A stretch of 10,879 bases of DNA, taken from positions 1 to 10,879 of the forward strand of contig JASIBJ010000405.1 in the NCBI GenBank assembly GCA_030045215.1. Direction: 5' to 3'. Shown piece by piece: positions 1 through 5,794 of this stretch. Below the pieces are notes generated by a model. That model was not told where the DNA came from, searched no databases, and was given only the letters and a program-made list of their open reading frames with translations. Both the position numbers and the translations under genes were made by a program. The DNA comes from Streptosporangiaceae bacterium. GTDB taxonomy: Bacteria; Actinomycetota; Actinomycetes; Streptosporangiales; Streptosporangiaceae. Every line of letters starts with the position of its first letter. Within the stretch, counting starts at the first letter, position 1.

Positions 1-172
1 CACCGTGCCTGGCCCAGGCTGACGTCGCTGCCCGCGTGCTGCGTGCCCGATCAGACAGCTACGCTCGGCGCCGGGTGGTCACTTACGAGCAAGCTCCGCA
101 TGCGAATGACCTGGGCTCGGACTGGCAATCAGAGCCTTCAAGCTGGTCCTGGCGTTCGGCATAATCCCGGTC
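1..172. other. Left edge, no confident gene
   Basis: No gene can be called with confidence here. On the plus strand a frame open from the window edge to a TAA at 162-164 could be the last ~53 codons of a gene that begins outside the window (Arg-rich, ending with several Trp and Ser), but it resembles no family I know. Another plus frame, open from 110 after a TGA at 107-109, encodes a hydrophobic stretch that runs straight into the small membrane protein starting at 173. Confidence 0.3.
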
Positions 173-478
173 ATGGGATTTGCCTGGCGGGCTCGAATAG
201 CGGCGCGCATGATCAAAGAGACGCTGCGCCCGTTGCGACCTCAGTCATACCGGCAGGTGTGGCTGTCAGTTACCGCGGTGCCGCTGGCAGTGCTCATTAT
301 CGGTCTCGGTCTCAGGCTGATCTTCCACACGCGGCCTCAGTTCGACCCGTATGCGGCCATGGGTACTGTCAGCTATATTGCGCTCGTTGGCGGTCGGCAA
401 AGCCTTGCACTACGCAGGCAACGCCATGGACTCTCCTGGTCACGTGAACAGAGCGAGGCTCGGCGCCTGGCGCGCTAA
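173..478 (+). CDS. Small putative membrane protein, 5' end uncertain
   Basis: Not recognised. The 101-residue product has a basic N-terminus (about residues 6-28, rich in Arg), one clear membrane segment (about 30-51, Val/Leu/Ile/Gly-rich), a short hydrophobic patch near 61-74, and a very basic C-terminus. The ATG at 173 has no visible ribosome binding site. The same frame stays open back to 110 and encodes a further hydrophobic stretch (FKLVLAFGIIPVMGFAW) that looks like a natural first membrane segment but has no ATG, GTG or TTG. ATG codons at 100 and 106 lie in the neighbouring frame, so a one-base shift may have separated the start from the body. The gene therefore may be frameshifted, may use CTG, or may not be functional. 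It converges on the minus-strand gene ending at 538. Confidence 0.4.
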   Translation: MGFAWRARIAARMIKETLRPLRPQSYRQVWLSVTAVPLAVLIIGLGLRLIFHTRPQFDPYAAMGTVSYIALVGGRQSLALRRQRHGLSWSREQSEARRLAR

Positions 479-503
479 GAGCCCTGACGCACGCTGGGCC
501 GGA

Positions 504-518
504 CCCCGCTGGCCGGGG
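504..518. terminator. Possible short hairpin between convergent genes
   Basis: CCCCG (504-508), a five-base loop and CGGGG (514-518) form a GC-only stem in the 59-bp gap between two converging genes. There is no T tract and the stem is only 5 bp, so a bidirectional terminator is possible but weakly supported. Confidence 0.25.
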
Positions 519-537
519 CGATGGGGTGTCGCATGGC

Positions 538-1386
538 TTACCAGTCTGGGATGCGTGCGCCTGTCGTCAGGCTGAAGTTATTCTCTGTGTAGAACTGGAC
601 GCGCCGTTTGCCTTGCCGGGAGGAGCAGCGGATGAAGTCTCGCGGCTCGAGCTTGGGGTCGGTGGCGAGCTTGACGTAGCCGAACCGGTCGTCGCGGCGG
701 ATCACGCCGTCGGCGACTTGGGATAGGTCAAGGTACTGCACTTTCCATGAGGAGTCGTCGCCCCAGATGCAGCCCCAGACGAACCCGAAATCGCCGGCCG
801 GCCATTCGTCGTCGTCGGCCCGCCAGAGCATCGAGCCGGGCAGTTTCGCCCCGTCGTGCAAGTCCCACCAGTCTGGAACGTAGAACCCGACCGGGCAGAA
901 TCCGCCTGCGGCTGGTTCCTCGGCGGCCACGATCTGGCCGGTGTGCAGGTCCATCACCGAGGTCGCGGTGTAGTGCGTGGAGATGAGCGCGAAGACGCGG
1001 TCGCCTTGGCGGAAGGGCTCGAAGGTCTGCAGCATGCTGTAGTTGCGGTCGTAGCTTGTGATCACCGTCTCGCCGTCCAGCACCTCAACATGAACGGTTT
1101 GCAACCTGCCAGGTTTCTTAGCTGTCGTCACGCGGGTGGTGTAGCGGTCTCGCGGTTTGGGCTGGGCCGGGGGCTGCCACAGCCCGGTCGTGTCGATCTC
1201 CTCGATCCAGTACCGCTCGTATTTGATTCCGGCCGCTTCCCCTCGCCGGACTGACTCGGCCAGCAGAACGTCCGCTTCGTGCCGCGAGCGGCGCGCGCCG
1301 AACGCACGCACGCGGGTCCCGCTTGCATACTGGGCGCGGACCTCGTAGATGCATGACGTGCCGGGTTGGGTCACGCTGCTCAGCAT
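538..1386 (-). CDS. Conserved actinobacterial protein of unknown function
   Basis: The 282-residue product has a large C-terminal part that I recognise as a protein type common in Streptomyces and relatives, function unknown. It is dense in aromatic and acidic residues, with blocks such as EVLDG (101-105), YDRNY (112-116), FEPFRQGD (122-129), CPVGFYVPDWWDLHDG (164-179) and GFVWGCIWGDDSSWKVQYLDL (201-221, continuous apart from the split noted here). An N-terminal section of about 60 residues (14-68) with one predicted helix and the block ERYWIEEIDTTG (57-68) precedes it, joined by a Pro/Lys-rich linker. No signal peptide or membrane segment is visible, so a soluble cytoplasmic protein is likely. 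The frame is open to 1617, but the N-terminal 77 codons are low-complexity and overlap the divergent gene, so the ATG at 1386 was chosen; its ribosome binding site is weak (GGA 11 nt upstream). Confidence 0.75.
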   Translation of the reverse strand: MLSSVTQPGTSCIYEVRAQYASGTRVRAFGARRSRHEADVLLAESVRRGEAAGIKYERYWIEEIDTTGLWQPPAQPKPRDRYTTRVTTAKKPGRLQTVHVEVLDGETVITSYDRNYSMLQTFEPFRQGDRVFALISTHYTATSVMDLHTGQIVAAEEPAAGGFCPVGFYVPDWWDLHDGAKLPGSMLWRADDDEWPAGDFGFVWGCIWGDDSSWKVQYLDLSQVADGVIRRDDRFGYVKLATDPKLEPRDFIRCSSRQGKRRVQFYTENNFSLTTGARIPDW

Positions 1387-1589
1387 TCCAAAATGGATCC
1401 GCCCGCAGCTACGGGCACTTGCTGGCTGGTTCCGGTCAGCCAGTGCGGGTTCGTGCGCGGAGGTCTTGCTGGTGGCAAGCCGGCAGGACTGAGCCGAGCG
1501 CTCATGGACGGCGACGACCGACGATCCTGCTGATCGCTGCTCGCCTGCTGTCCTGGCCCGAAATTCCGCGAGCGAGTTACAGTTGCGGC

Positions 1590-1856
1590 ATGAAGGGCAT
1601 CCACCGCAGCACAACAAGGCAGAACTCGCTTACCTCTGCGCGCAAGTCGGCTGTCTGGCTGCTCCAGCTCTCAGGCGCCGCGAGCGCAATCCTTGTGCAG
1701 CTCGCCCTCGTGGCATACGTCGCCTACATCCTGATAACGCAGCCCTCGAATGCATGGGCACGCCCGATCTCCGTTGCAACCGGATTCATTGTTTGCCTCG
1801 GCGCCCTGGGCCGGTTTATCGGGAAGCGCATGGATCGGGCGGACGCAAGCAGGTAG
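1590..1856 (+). CDS. Small two-pass membrane protein
   Basis: Not recognised. This 88-residue protein has a basic, Ser/Thr-rich N-terminus (residues 1-20), a long hydrophobic segment (about 22-50), a short polar loop with Asn-Ala-Trp-Ala-Arg, a second membrane segment (about 60-78) and a short charged tail. Both ends would face the cytoplasm under the positive-inside rule. No Shine-Dalgarno precedes the ATG at 1590. Instead TACAGT (1578-1583) lies 6 nt before it, which fits a -10 element of a leaderless promoter, although no good -35 is seen. The frame is open upstream to 1323, but that part is the shadow of the opposite-strand gene. Divergent from the gene at 538-1386 with about 200 bp between them. 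Confidence 0.5.
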   Translation: MKGIHRSTTRQNSLTSARKSAVWLLQLSGAASAILVQLALVAYVAYILITQPSNAWARPISVATGFIVCLGALGRFIGKRMDRADASR

Positions 1857-2053
1857 CGGCGTCAGGCACCGTGCCGAGCCGCCGGGTGGCGCCGGGACGC
1901 CGCTGGACTGGGCCGCCGTGACTATGCTGACGAGCTGCGTAACGAGGCGGCCTTTGGCGCGCCACGGTCAATCCCTAGTTCTCTTCGGGCTGGAGATGCC
2001 CGGACTGATGCGCCCTCCGTGAGGCTTCCACGACACCCCCAGCCGCGAGTACC
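1857..2053. other. Intergenic stretch, nothing recognised
   Basis: About 200 bp between two small membrane-protein genes. Short open frames exist on both strands but none has a plausible start, ribosome site or familiar sequence. I see no convincing promoter or hairpin. Confidence 0.4.
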
Positions 2054-2341
2054 GTGACATTGACTGACCGGACAAAGGCAGGTGCAGTGGTGCCCAAGGA
2101 ACCAGGGCCAGAAATGCAGCCCACAAAGATAGGGCGGGGGCAAGGCAAGTATTACGACCCGTTCTACGCGTTCGAGCAGATAGCCCGGTATCACGGTGAG
2201 CCGCCTGCGCCCCCCGAGCCGAAGAAAGGCGCGCTGCTCGCCATCGAAATGCTAACGAGCAAGGCCGCTGTCATAGTGATGGCCTGCGTGCTCGCCGCCG
2301 TGGTCTTTGGCTTCCTGGTGGTCCTGGTCTTCAGAGGGTGA
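2054..2341 (+). CDS. Small C-terminally anchored membrane protein
   Basis: Not recognised. The 95-residue product has a polar, Pro/Lys/Gly-rich N-terminal half containing a Tyr/Phe-rich block (KYYDPFYAFEQIARYHGEP, residues 32-50), a proline linker (PPAPPEPKK) and a single membrane segment (about 71-93) that reaches almost to the C-terminus. This is the layout of a tail-anchored protein with its soluble part in the cytoplasm. The start is uncertain: the GTG at 2054 gives the longest form without a clear ribosome site; GTG codons at 2087 and 2090 and the ATG at 2114 (AGGG six nt upstream, 75-residue form) are alternatives, and the last keeps the whole conserved-looking block. Converges on the small minus-strand gene ending at 2434. 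Confidence 0.55.
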   Translation: MTLTDRTKAGAVVPKEPGPEMQPTKIGRGQGKYYDPFYAFEQIARYHGEPPAPPEPKKGALLAIEMLTSKAAVIVMACVLAAVVFGFLVVLVFRG

Positions 2342-2361
2342 TCGAAGACCTGGCAGCCGAC

Positions 2362-2398
2362 ACCGGGACACGGAAGAGGTCACTGGCTCAATCCCGGT
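2362..2398. terminator. Possible terminator between convergent small genes
   Basis: ACCGGGA (2362-2368) and TCCCGGT (2392-2398) form a 7-bp inverted repeat around a 23-nt loop in the 92-bp gap between two converging genes. The loop is long and no T tract follows, so terminator function is a guess from position. Confidence 0.25.
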
Positions 2399-2433
2399 AT
2401 CGCCCGCCTAGGTCCTTCCCGGCCAAGGTTTAA

Positions 2434-2616
2434 CTAGCGGAGGAAAACGGGGTGACCGGTTGCCGACAGCGCGAGCCCGAGGAGGAAGAGCGCGATCAGG
2501 AGAATCGCCACGAGCAGCCTCGTAACTCCGCTTGCGTGCCGTTTCGATTCATCAGGGTGTTGGTGCGGGTTGTTGCTCACGGTGCTCCTCTTGCGGTATG
2601 GCAACGCTCGATTCAT
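2434..2616 (-). CDS. Very small single-pass membrane protein
   Basis: Not recognised. The product (60 residues from the ATG at 2616) has a hydrophilic, His/Pro/Arg-rich N-terminal half and one strong membrane segment (about 33-51, Leu/Ile/Ala), ending in a short tail with GHPVFLR. Two starts are credible. The ATG at 2616 has GGAG five nt upstream; the in-frame GTG at 2580 has a stronger AGAGGAG four nt upstream and yields 48 residues. Both forms keep the membrane segment. It lies 83 bp downstream of the SecD-head-like lipoprotein on the same strand, so it may be the last gene of the padR unit, although a separate promoter cannot be excluded. Confidence 0.55.
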   Translation of the reverse strand: MNRALPYRKRSTVSNNPHQHPDESKRHASGVTRLLVAILLIALFLLGLALSATGHPVFLR

Positions 2617-2663
2617 GGTGACTCCAGCCGGGTGCAGGGGCGCAGTCCGGAAACGGGCTGCGA

Positions 2664-3245
2664 TCAGCCAGACAGGACCAGCAGGCGGTAGAGCTGGAGA
2701 GCGCGACTTCTGCTGAGCAGCGCGATCTGGAGTTGTCGGCCCGGAAACGGCTTGGCTACCTGCGGGGCTTCCCAGAGTTCGCCCGCCACACTGATGCCGA
2801 AGGCACCTTTTGAGTCATAGACCTGCATGAGGAGCGCTGACACGGCCGCCACATCGGCGGCCGGCACGGCGATGATGAATCCGTACTGGGTGGGCTGCGG
2901 CGGCTGTCCCGGCACAGGCGTCGGGCGGGACGGGGTCACTGAAGTCAACCCAGCGGACGTGAGCGTGACCGGCGGGCCGAGGGGACTGTAGCACCCCGTG
3001 GGGGCCGCGCCCGGGACGACAGGTACCCAGCCGGACGGGCACCCGCCCGTTGCCGTAGGGGGCTGGCTGCGCATGGCTTGCAGGATGATCGGTGACTTCA
3101 GATGGTATTGCGGCGGCACCGGGGCATCCGGGTGCGGGCTGAGGGGAGCGATGTGGCTGCAGCTGGCGGCGGCCAGCACGACACCCGCGGCGGTTAGCAA
3201 GCTGGCAAGGAGAGATGCCCGGCGTGGAAGGGGCGGCAGCGGCAT
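2664..3245 (-). CDS. Lipoprotein with SecD/SecDF P1-head-like domain
   Basis: The 193-residue product starts with two arginines and a hydrophobic segment ending in a lipobox (AASC, Cys29), so it should be exported and lipid-anchored on the outer face of the membrane. A Pro-rich linker follows, with two cysteines (69, 85) that could pair. Residues ~92-193 resemble the P1 head subdomain of SecD/SecDF: a TS..TPSR strand, a polar gap, FIIAVPAADVAAVSALL, then ISVAGELWEAPQVAKPFPG and a terminal helix ending RLLVLSG, matching the SecD pattern of a Gly-x-x-x-x-Ala-Pro-x-Val core followed by a Leu-rich helix. It has no SecD membrane domain, so it is not a translocase; a substrate-binding or accessory role at the envelope is inferred. 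AAGGGA 8 nt upstream supports the ATG at 3245. It starts 14 bp after the preceding gene, so they are almost certainly co-transcribed. Confidence 0.75.
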   Translation of the reverse strand: MPLPPLPRRASLLASLLTAAGVVLAAASCSHIAPLSPHPDAPVPPQYHLKSPIILQAMRSQPPTATGGCPSGWVPVVPGAAPTGCYSPLGPPVTLTSAGLTSVTPSRPTPVPGQPPQPTQYGFIIAVPAADVAAVSALLMQVYDSKGAFGISVAGELWEAPQVAKPFPGRQLQIALLSRSRALQLYRLLVLSG

Positions 3246-3259
3246 GTCCTGGATCCCTT

Positions 3260-4309
3260 CTAGGCAGCTGTGGTGTGTGGATGCGCTGGGAGTCCGGTGG
3301 TGGCTACCCGGGCGCGGACGTCGGGCGCGACTAGCGCGGCAGAGATCAGCAGGATCAGCAGTTCCGACAGGCTCACATCGATCAGGTGAGGGTCCTGCAG
3401 ATAGTCGGTAATCGAGAAGATCCGGTACGCCCCGGCATCGACGGCCAGCAGGACCAGGGTTCGCGACCACAGACCCGATCGGGCCACCTGCCCGAACCAG
3501 ATTCTGGGCGCGTGCGCCAGACAGGCAATGGCAACCAGAATGCAGTACAGCCCGGAGAAATCCGGTACCCAGGCGGAGTTGCCGGTCGCTTGCAGCGCGA
3601 GCAGGGGCGCATAGACCACGAGGTAGCCGACGGGCAGTGCCAGGAGCCAGGGCCAGCGCGCAGGCGACGGCGCGTCTCGGTGGAAGGCGCTCATGGCCAG
3701 GACCGGCGCCAGGTTGATCAGGACCCAGAACGCCCACGCCCCGGCGGAGGGCGTAGGCAGCCGGCCGTTGAACTGGTGCTGCAGTAGGACCACCAGGTCG
3801 GGAACTATGGCCAGTGCGGCGACGACCCTGGCAGGCCGGTAATACCCCAGGACCAGCAGCACGAAGACCACGACCCAGCCGTAGCCAACCACGTAGAAGA
3901 CGGCTTGCGCGGGCTCGGCAGGCCCGCTGGCCATCATGCTCGCAGGCGGCGCGGGGACCCAGCCGAACAAGTGGCGGCTCCAGGCCATGGCGACCAAGCC
4001 GCTCAAGCCGCGCATCGCCTGGACCACCGTGACGGCGAGTACCGCGTACCGCGCGACCTGCCCGCGAGGAAGGTACCGGCGCGCTGTGCCTGCGCGGTTC
4101 AGGTACAGCCGCATGGCCAGGCCGGCCACGCTGGTGATCTCGCCCCAGCTAGGCCCGGCAGCCTTACTGATGTACGCGTCTGCGTCTGCGTCACCGGTCA
4201 GCCAGCTGTCCAGGAACGCGGCCGTCATCTCCTCTTGCCACCGCTCTCGGTACGAGCCGGGCAGCAACCGCAGCACCCTCCGGTACCGCCGCTCTAGGTT
4301 GCCGCTCAT
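3260..4309 (-). CDS. Polytopic membrane protein paired with PadR
   Basis: The 349-residue product begins with a cytoplasmic helical region of about 75 residues (LERRYRRVLRLLPGSYRERW, then EEMTAAFLDSWLTG) of the kind found in actinobacterial membrane proteins encoded next to PadR regulators; it recalls the HAAS/DUF1700 helical domain that has the same partnership. About eight membrane segments follow (roughly 88-110, 138-157, 162-177, 190-208, 218-240, 250-267, 284-300, 312-328). A Trp/Pro-rich loop lies between the first two. The ATG at 4309 overlaps the padR stop codon (ATGA, 4306-4309), which indicates translational coupling. Its function is unknown; the family association suggests that it acts in the same envelope response as PadR. 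An Asp-Ala repeat at 40-45 comes from a short tandem repeat in the DNA. Confidence 0.8.
   Translation of the reverse strand: MSGNLERRYRRVLRLLPGSYRERWQEEMTAAFLDSWLTGDADADAYISKAAGPSWGEITSVAGLAMRLYLNRAGTARRYLPRGQVARYAVLAVTVVQAMRGLSGLVAMAWSRHLFGWVPAPPASMMASGPAEPAQAVFYVVGYGWVVVFVLLVLGYYRPARVVAALAIVPDLVVLLQHQFNGRLPTPSAGAWAFWVLINLAPVLAMSAFHRDAPSPARWPWLLALPVGYLVVYAPLLALQATGNSAWVPDFSGLYCILVAIACLAHAPRIWFGQVARSGLWSRTLVLLAVDAGAYRIFSITDYLQDPHLIDVSLSELLILLISAALVAPDVRARVATTGLPAHPHTTAA
4176..4192. repeat. Hexanucleotide tandem repeat in the membrane-protein gene
   Basis: GCGTCT is repeated 2.8 times. Read on the minus strand it encodes the acidic Asp-Ala-Asp-Ala run (residues about 40-45) in the N-terminal cytoplasmic region. 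Such a 6-bp unit could change copy number without breaking the frame. Confidence 0.6.
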
Positions 4310-4644
4310 CCGGTTGTCTGCGCGCCGCTGAGACGCAGTCGCGCCCGCACCACCCGCGCGGTGGCGGCGCGCAGCTCGGCCTCGTCCGCCAGCGCCCGCC
4401 GTCCGTCCTGGGTCAGCCGGTAATACCGGCGCAGTCGGCCGTCATGTGCTTCCTCGCGGTCGGGCTCGATCAGCCCGTCGGCCGCCAGCCGGTCCAGCAC
4501 GCCGTACAGGCTCCCGATCTTCAGCTGAACGCGGCCGTTCGACAGGTCGGCCACCTCACGCACGATGCCGTAACCATGCCGCGGGCCATCGGCTAGCGCA
4601 GTGAGGACGAAGAATGCCTGTCCGGTCATGGGTCCATCAGTCAT
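4306..4644 (-). CDS. PadR-family transcriptional regulator
   Basis: A 112-residue winged-helix regulator of the PadR family, short form. The N-terminal helix and wing carry the typical signature: LTALADGPRHGYGIVREV (14-31), GSLYGVLDRLAADGLIE (44-60) and the wing RLRRYYRLTQDGRRAL (70-85). The C-terminal helix (~88-107) would form the dimer. PadR proteins usually repress their own operon and release DNA on ligand binding. The ATG at 4644 was chosen because the family N-terminus begins there and a -10 hexamer lies exactly 7 nt before it; there is no Shine-Dalgarno, so the message is probably leaderless. In-frame ATG codons upstream fall inside the promoter. The last codon overlaps the start of the membrane-protein gene, making a padR-first operon. 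Confidence 0.92.
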   Translation of the reverse strand: MTDGPMTGQAFFVLTALADGPRHGYGIVREVADLSNGRVQLKIGSLYGVLDRLAADGLIEPDREEAHDGRLRRYYRLTQDGRRALADEAELRAATARVVRARLRLSGAQTTG

Positions 4645-4680
4645 GCCAAACAATATAGTGTCAAACATGATATTAGTCGA
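4645..4680 (-). promoter_or_regulatory. Leaderless padR promoter
   Basis: On the minus strand TCGACT (4675-4680, four of six matches to TTGACA), a 17-nt spacer (4658-4674), TATATT (4652-4657, fits TANNNT) and 7 nt (4645-4651) lead directly to the A of the padR ATG. Transcription is therefore predicted to start at the ATG. No ribosome binding site is present, which agrees with this. Confidence 0.65.
4652..4674. promoter_or_regulatory. Probable PadR operator dyad
   Basis: An imperfect 23-bp inverted repeat centred on the A at 4663: left arm AATATAGTGTC (4652-4662), right arm AACATGATATT (4664-4674); 8 of 11 positions pair, with AATAT/ATATT and TGT/ACA as conserved parts. AT-rich dyads of this type are usual PadR targets. 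It covers exactly the -10 hexamer and the spacer of the padR promoter, so a bound dimer would exclude RNA polymerase. Autoregulation is inferred. Confidence 0.6.
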
Positions 4681-4701
4681 GACACCCACAGCGGGTGACT
4701 C
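4679..4701. other. Hairpin just upstream of the padR promoter
   Basis: GAGACACCC (4679-4687), loop ACAGC, GGGTGACTC (4693-4701): eight of nine pairs, with one A-A mismatch. It abuts the -35 of padR and may end transcription arriving from the lipoprotein gene upstream on the same strand, or may be a second protein site. Confidence 0.4.
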
Positions 4702-4734
4702 TCGCAACGAGCGAGGCCAAGTTCGGCTGGGTGT

Positions 4735-4758
4735 CCCCGCCTGAAAAGCGAGGCGGGG
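4735..4758 (-). terminator. Hairpin terminator downstream of lipoprotein gene
   Basis: CCCCGCCT (4735-4742) and AGGCGGGG (4751-4758) form a perfect 8-bp GC-rich stem with an 8-nt loop, about 130 bp after the stop of the minus-strand lipoprotein gene and before the padR promoter. There is no T tract, which is usual for actinobacterial terminators. Confidence 0.5.
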
Positions 4759-4885
4759 CAGAGTCGCCGGTCCATGGCATCCGTGTGCAATTCACCCGAG
4801 AAGCGCCTATGTAATCGGTCATCCCAAGTGTGAGCCACTCGCAGTTCCCCGCGCCTGAGGGATCTCGCTGGGCGCCGCCGCAAGA

Positions 4886-5374
4886 TCACACGGGTACCTT
4901 CGTGTCGAAGAAGTGATTCAGACGGTCAACGTCTGCTGCGTACTCAGCTTGCTGCTTCGGCGTTTCGTCCGTATCGGGAAGGGCCGCGATCTGCCGTAGC
5001 TCGCGAATAGCCGTGCGGTAAGCCCGCATCCCGCCTGGCAGCCTATAGTCGCGTGCCAGCCCAAGCTGCAGGTCAGTGATGGCTACTTCCAAGTAAGCCC
5101 CCTCACCGGCGCCGCCAGCATCACCCGAGCTCGTGTTACTGACGGCCCACGCGTACTGCGCGCTGTAATATCCCGCACTCTGAGACGACTGCACAGGCAG
5201 CGCGCGCAGGCCGAAGTAACTTGCCGCTACCCCCGGCCGCGATGCACAGTCTGTGACGCCACCCGCGCGGGCTTGTCCGCTCCCGGAGTTGCTTGCGCAC
5301 GACGCGACGCTGGCCAAGGCCAGAGCCGCACTCACAAAGGCAGCTGCACGCCATGCAAATCCGCCACGCGACAT
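4886..5374 (-). CDS. Putative lipoprotein of unknown function
   Basis: Not recognised beyond its export signal. The 162-residue product has an N-terminal Arg, a hydrophobic segment and a lipobox (VASC, Cys26), then a Ser/Gly/Asn-rich linker typical of actinobacterial lipoproteins. The mature part has a Cys at 43, a Tyr/Ser-rich stretch (53-75), a Gly/Ala loop (83-93) and two predicted helices (about 95-132 and 138-157, the second charged: KQQAEYAADVDRLNHFF). It should sit on the outer face of the membrane. The ATG at 5374 has GGAGAG five nt upstream; the frame extends to 5542 but without export features. It is a single-gene unit, divergent from the GH25 lysozyme and separated from padR by hairpins. 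Confidence 0.7.
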   Translation of the reverse strand: MSRGGFAWRAAAFVSAALALASVASCASNSGSGQARAGGVTDCASRPGVAASYFGLRALPVQSSQSAGYYSAQYAWAVSNTSSGDAGGAGEGAYLEVAITDLQLGLARDYRLPGGMRAYRTAIRELRQIAALPDTDETPKQQAEYAADVDRLNHFFDTKVPV

Positions 5375-5794
5375 AGCCACTCTCCGACAACCTCGGCCGC
5401 CCGATTCCCTGAACGAGGCCCACGCTCTTACGACCTGCCATCTCACCGCGCGGTTGCAGCGACAGGGCCGGGACCGCGCCAAACGCGGACTCGTGGCCGA
5501 CCTTGCCCTGCGTTCAAGGGCGTCGTGCCGGTGCGTATCCAATCGATTCGGCGGCCCGCCTCCACTGACGGCCGCCCATGGCCCGTGCCCGTCGCGTGCC
5601 CCGCCGTGACGGCAGGCAGGGTAATGGCGTGCTTATCGTCCAATCTCGGCCAATTCCGGCCGATCATTCTTTACCTTTTGAGGAGGTGCTCACGGTTTGC
5701 TGTTTGTCAGCAGGCTGGCTCAATGTGGGCGAATCGCCCGCGCCGCGGTGCCAATCCTGGTTAGCCTGATGACCGCCGAGGAGAGGGTCGCGTA
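5375..5794. other. Divergent intergenic region with short dyads
   Basis: About 420 bp between the lipoprotein and the lysozyme genes, with no credible gene. It must hold both promoters, but I find no convincing -35/-10 pair. Two perfect short dyads are visible: TCGGCC-6 nt-GGCCGA (5646-5663) and GGGCGA-A-TCGCCC (5727-5739), the latter 55 bp before the lysozyme ATG and a candidate operator. A strong AGGAGGTG motif near 5681-5688 is not followed by a plausible start. Confidence 0.35.

Noticed and set aside
1387..1617. N-terminal extension of the conserved gene at 538-1386 to 1617
   Set aside because: The extra 77 codons are Ser/Ala/Arg/Cys-rich without family-like sequence and overlap the divergent small membrane gene; the family-like part starts after the ATG at 1386.
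1860..2020. Frame containing DYADELRNEAAFGA after the small membrane gene
   Set aside because: A short protein-like block with no start, stop structure or recognisable family on either side.
3246..3737. Extension of the lipoprotein frame upstream of 3245
   Set aside because: It lies inside the well-supported membrane-protein gene in another frame; the signal peptide and the ribosome site fix the start at 3245.
4655..4686. Upstream ATG codons of padR at 4668 and further upstream
   Set aside because: They fall inside the promoter and operator, and the family N-terminus begins at 4644.
5578..5769. 63-codon plus-strand frame with an internal AGGAGGTG motif
   Set aside because: Arg/Pro/Ser-rich without family features, and the motif is not followed by a usable start; treated as intergenic.
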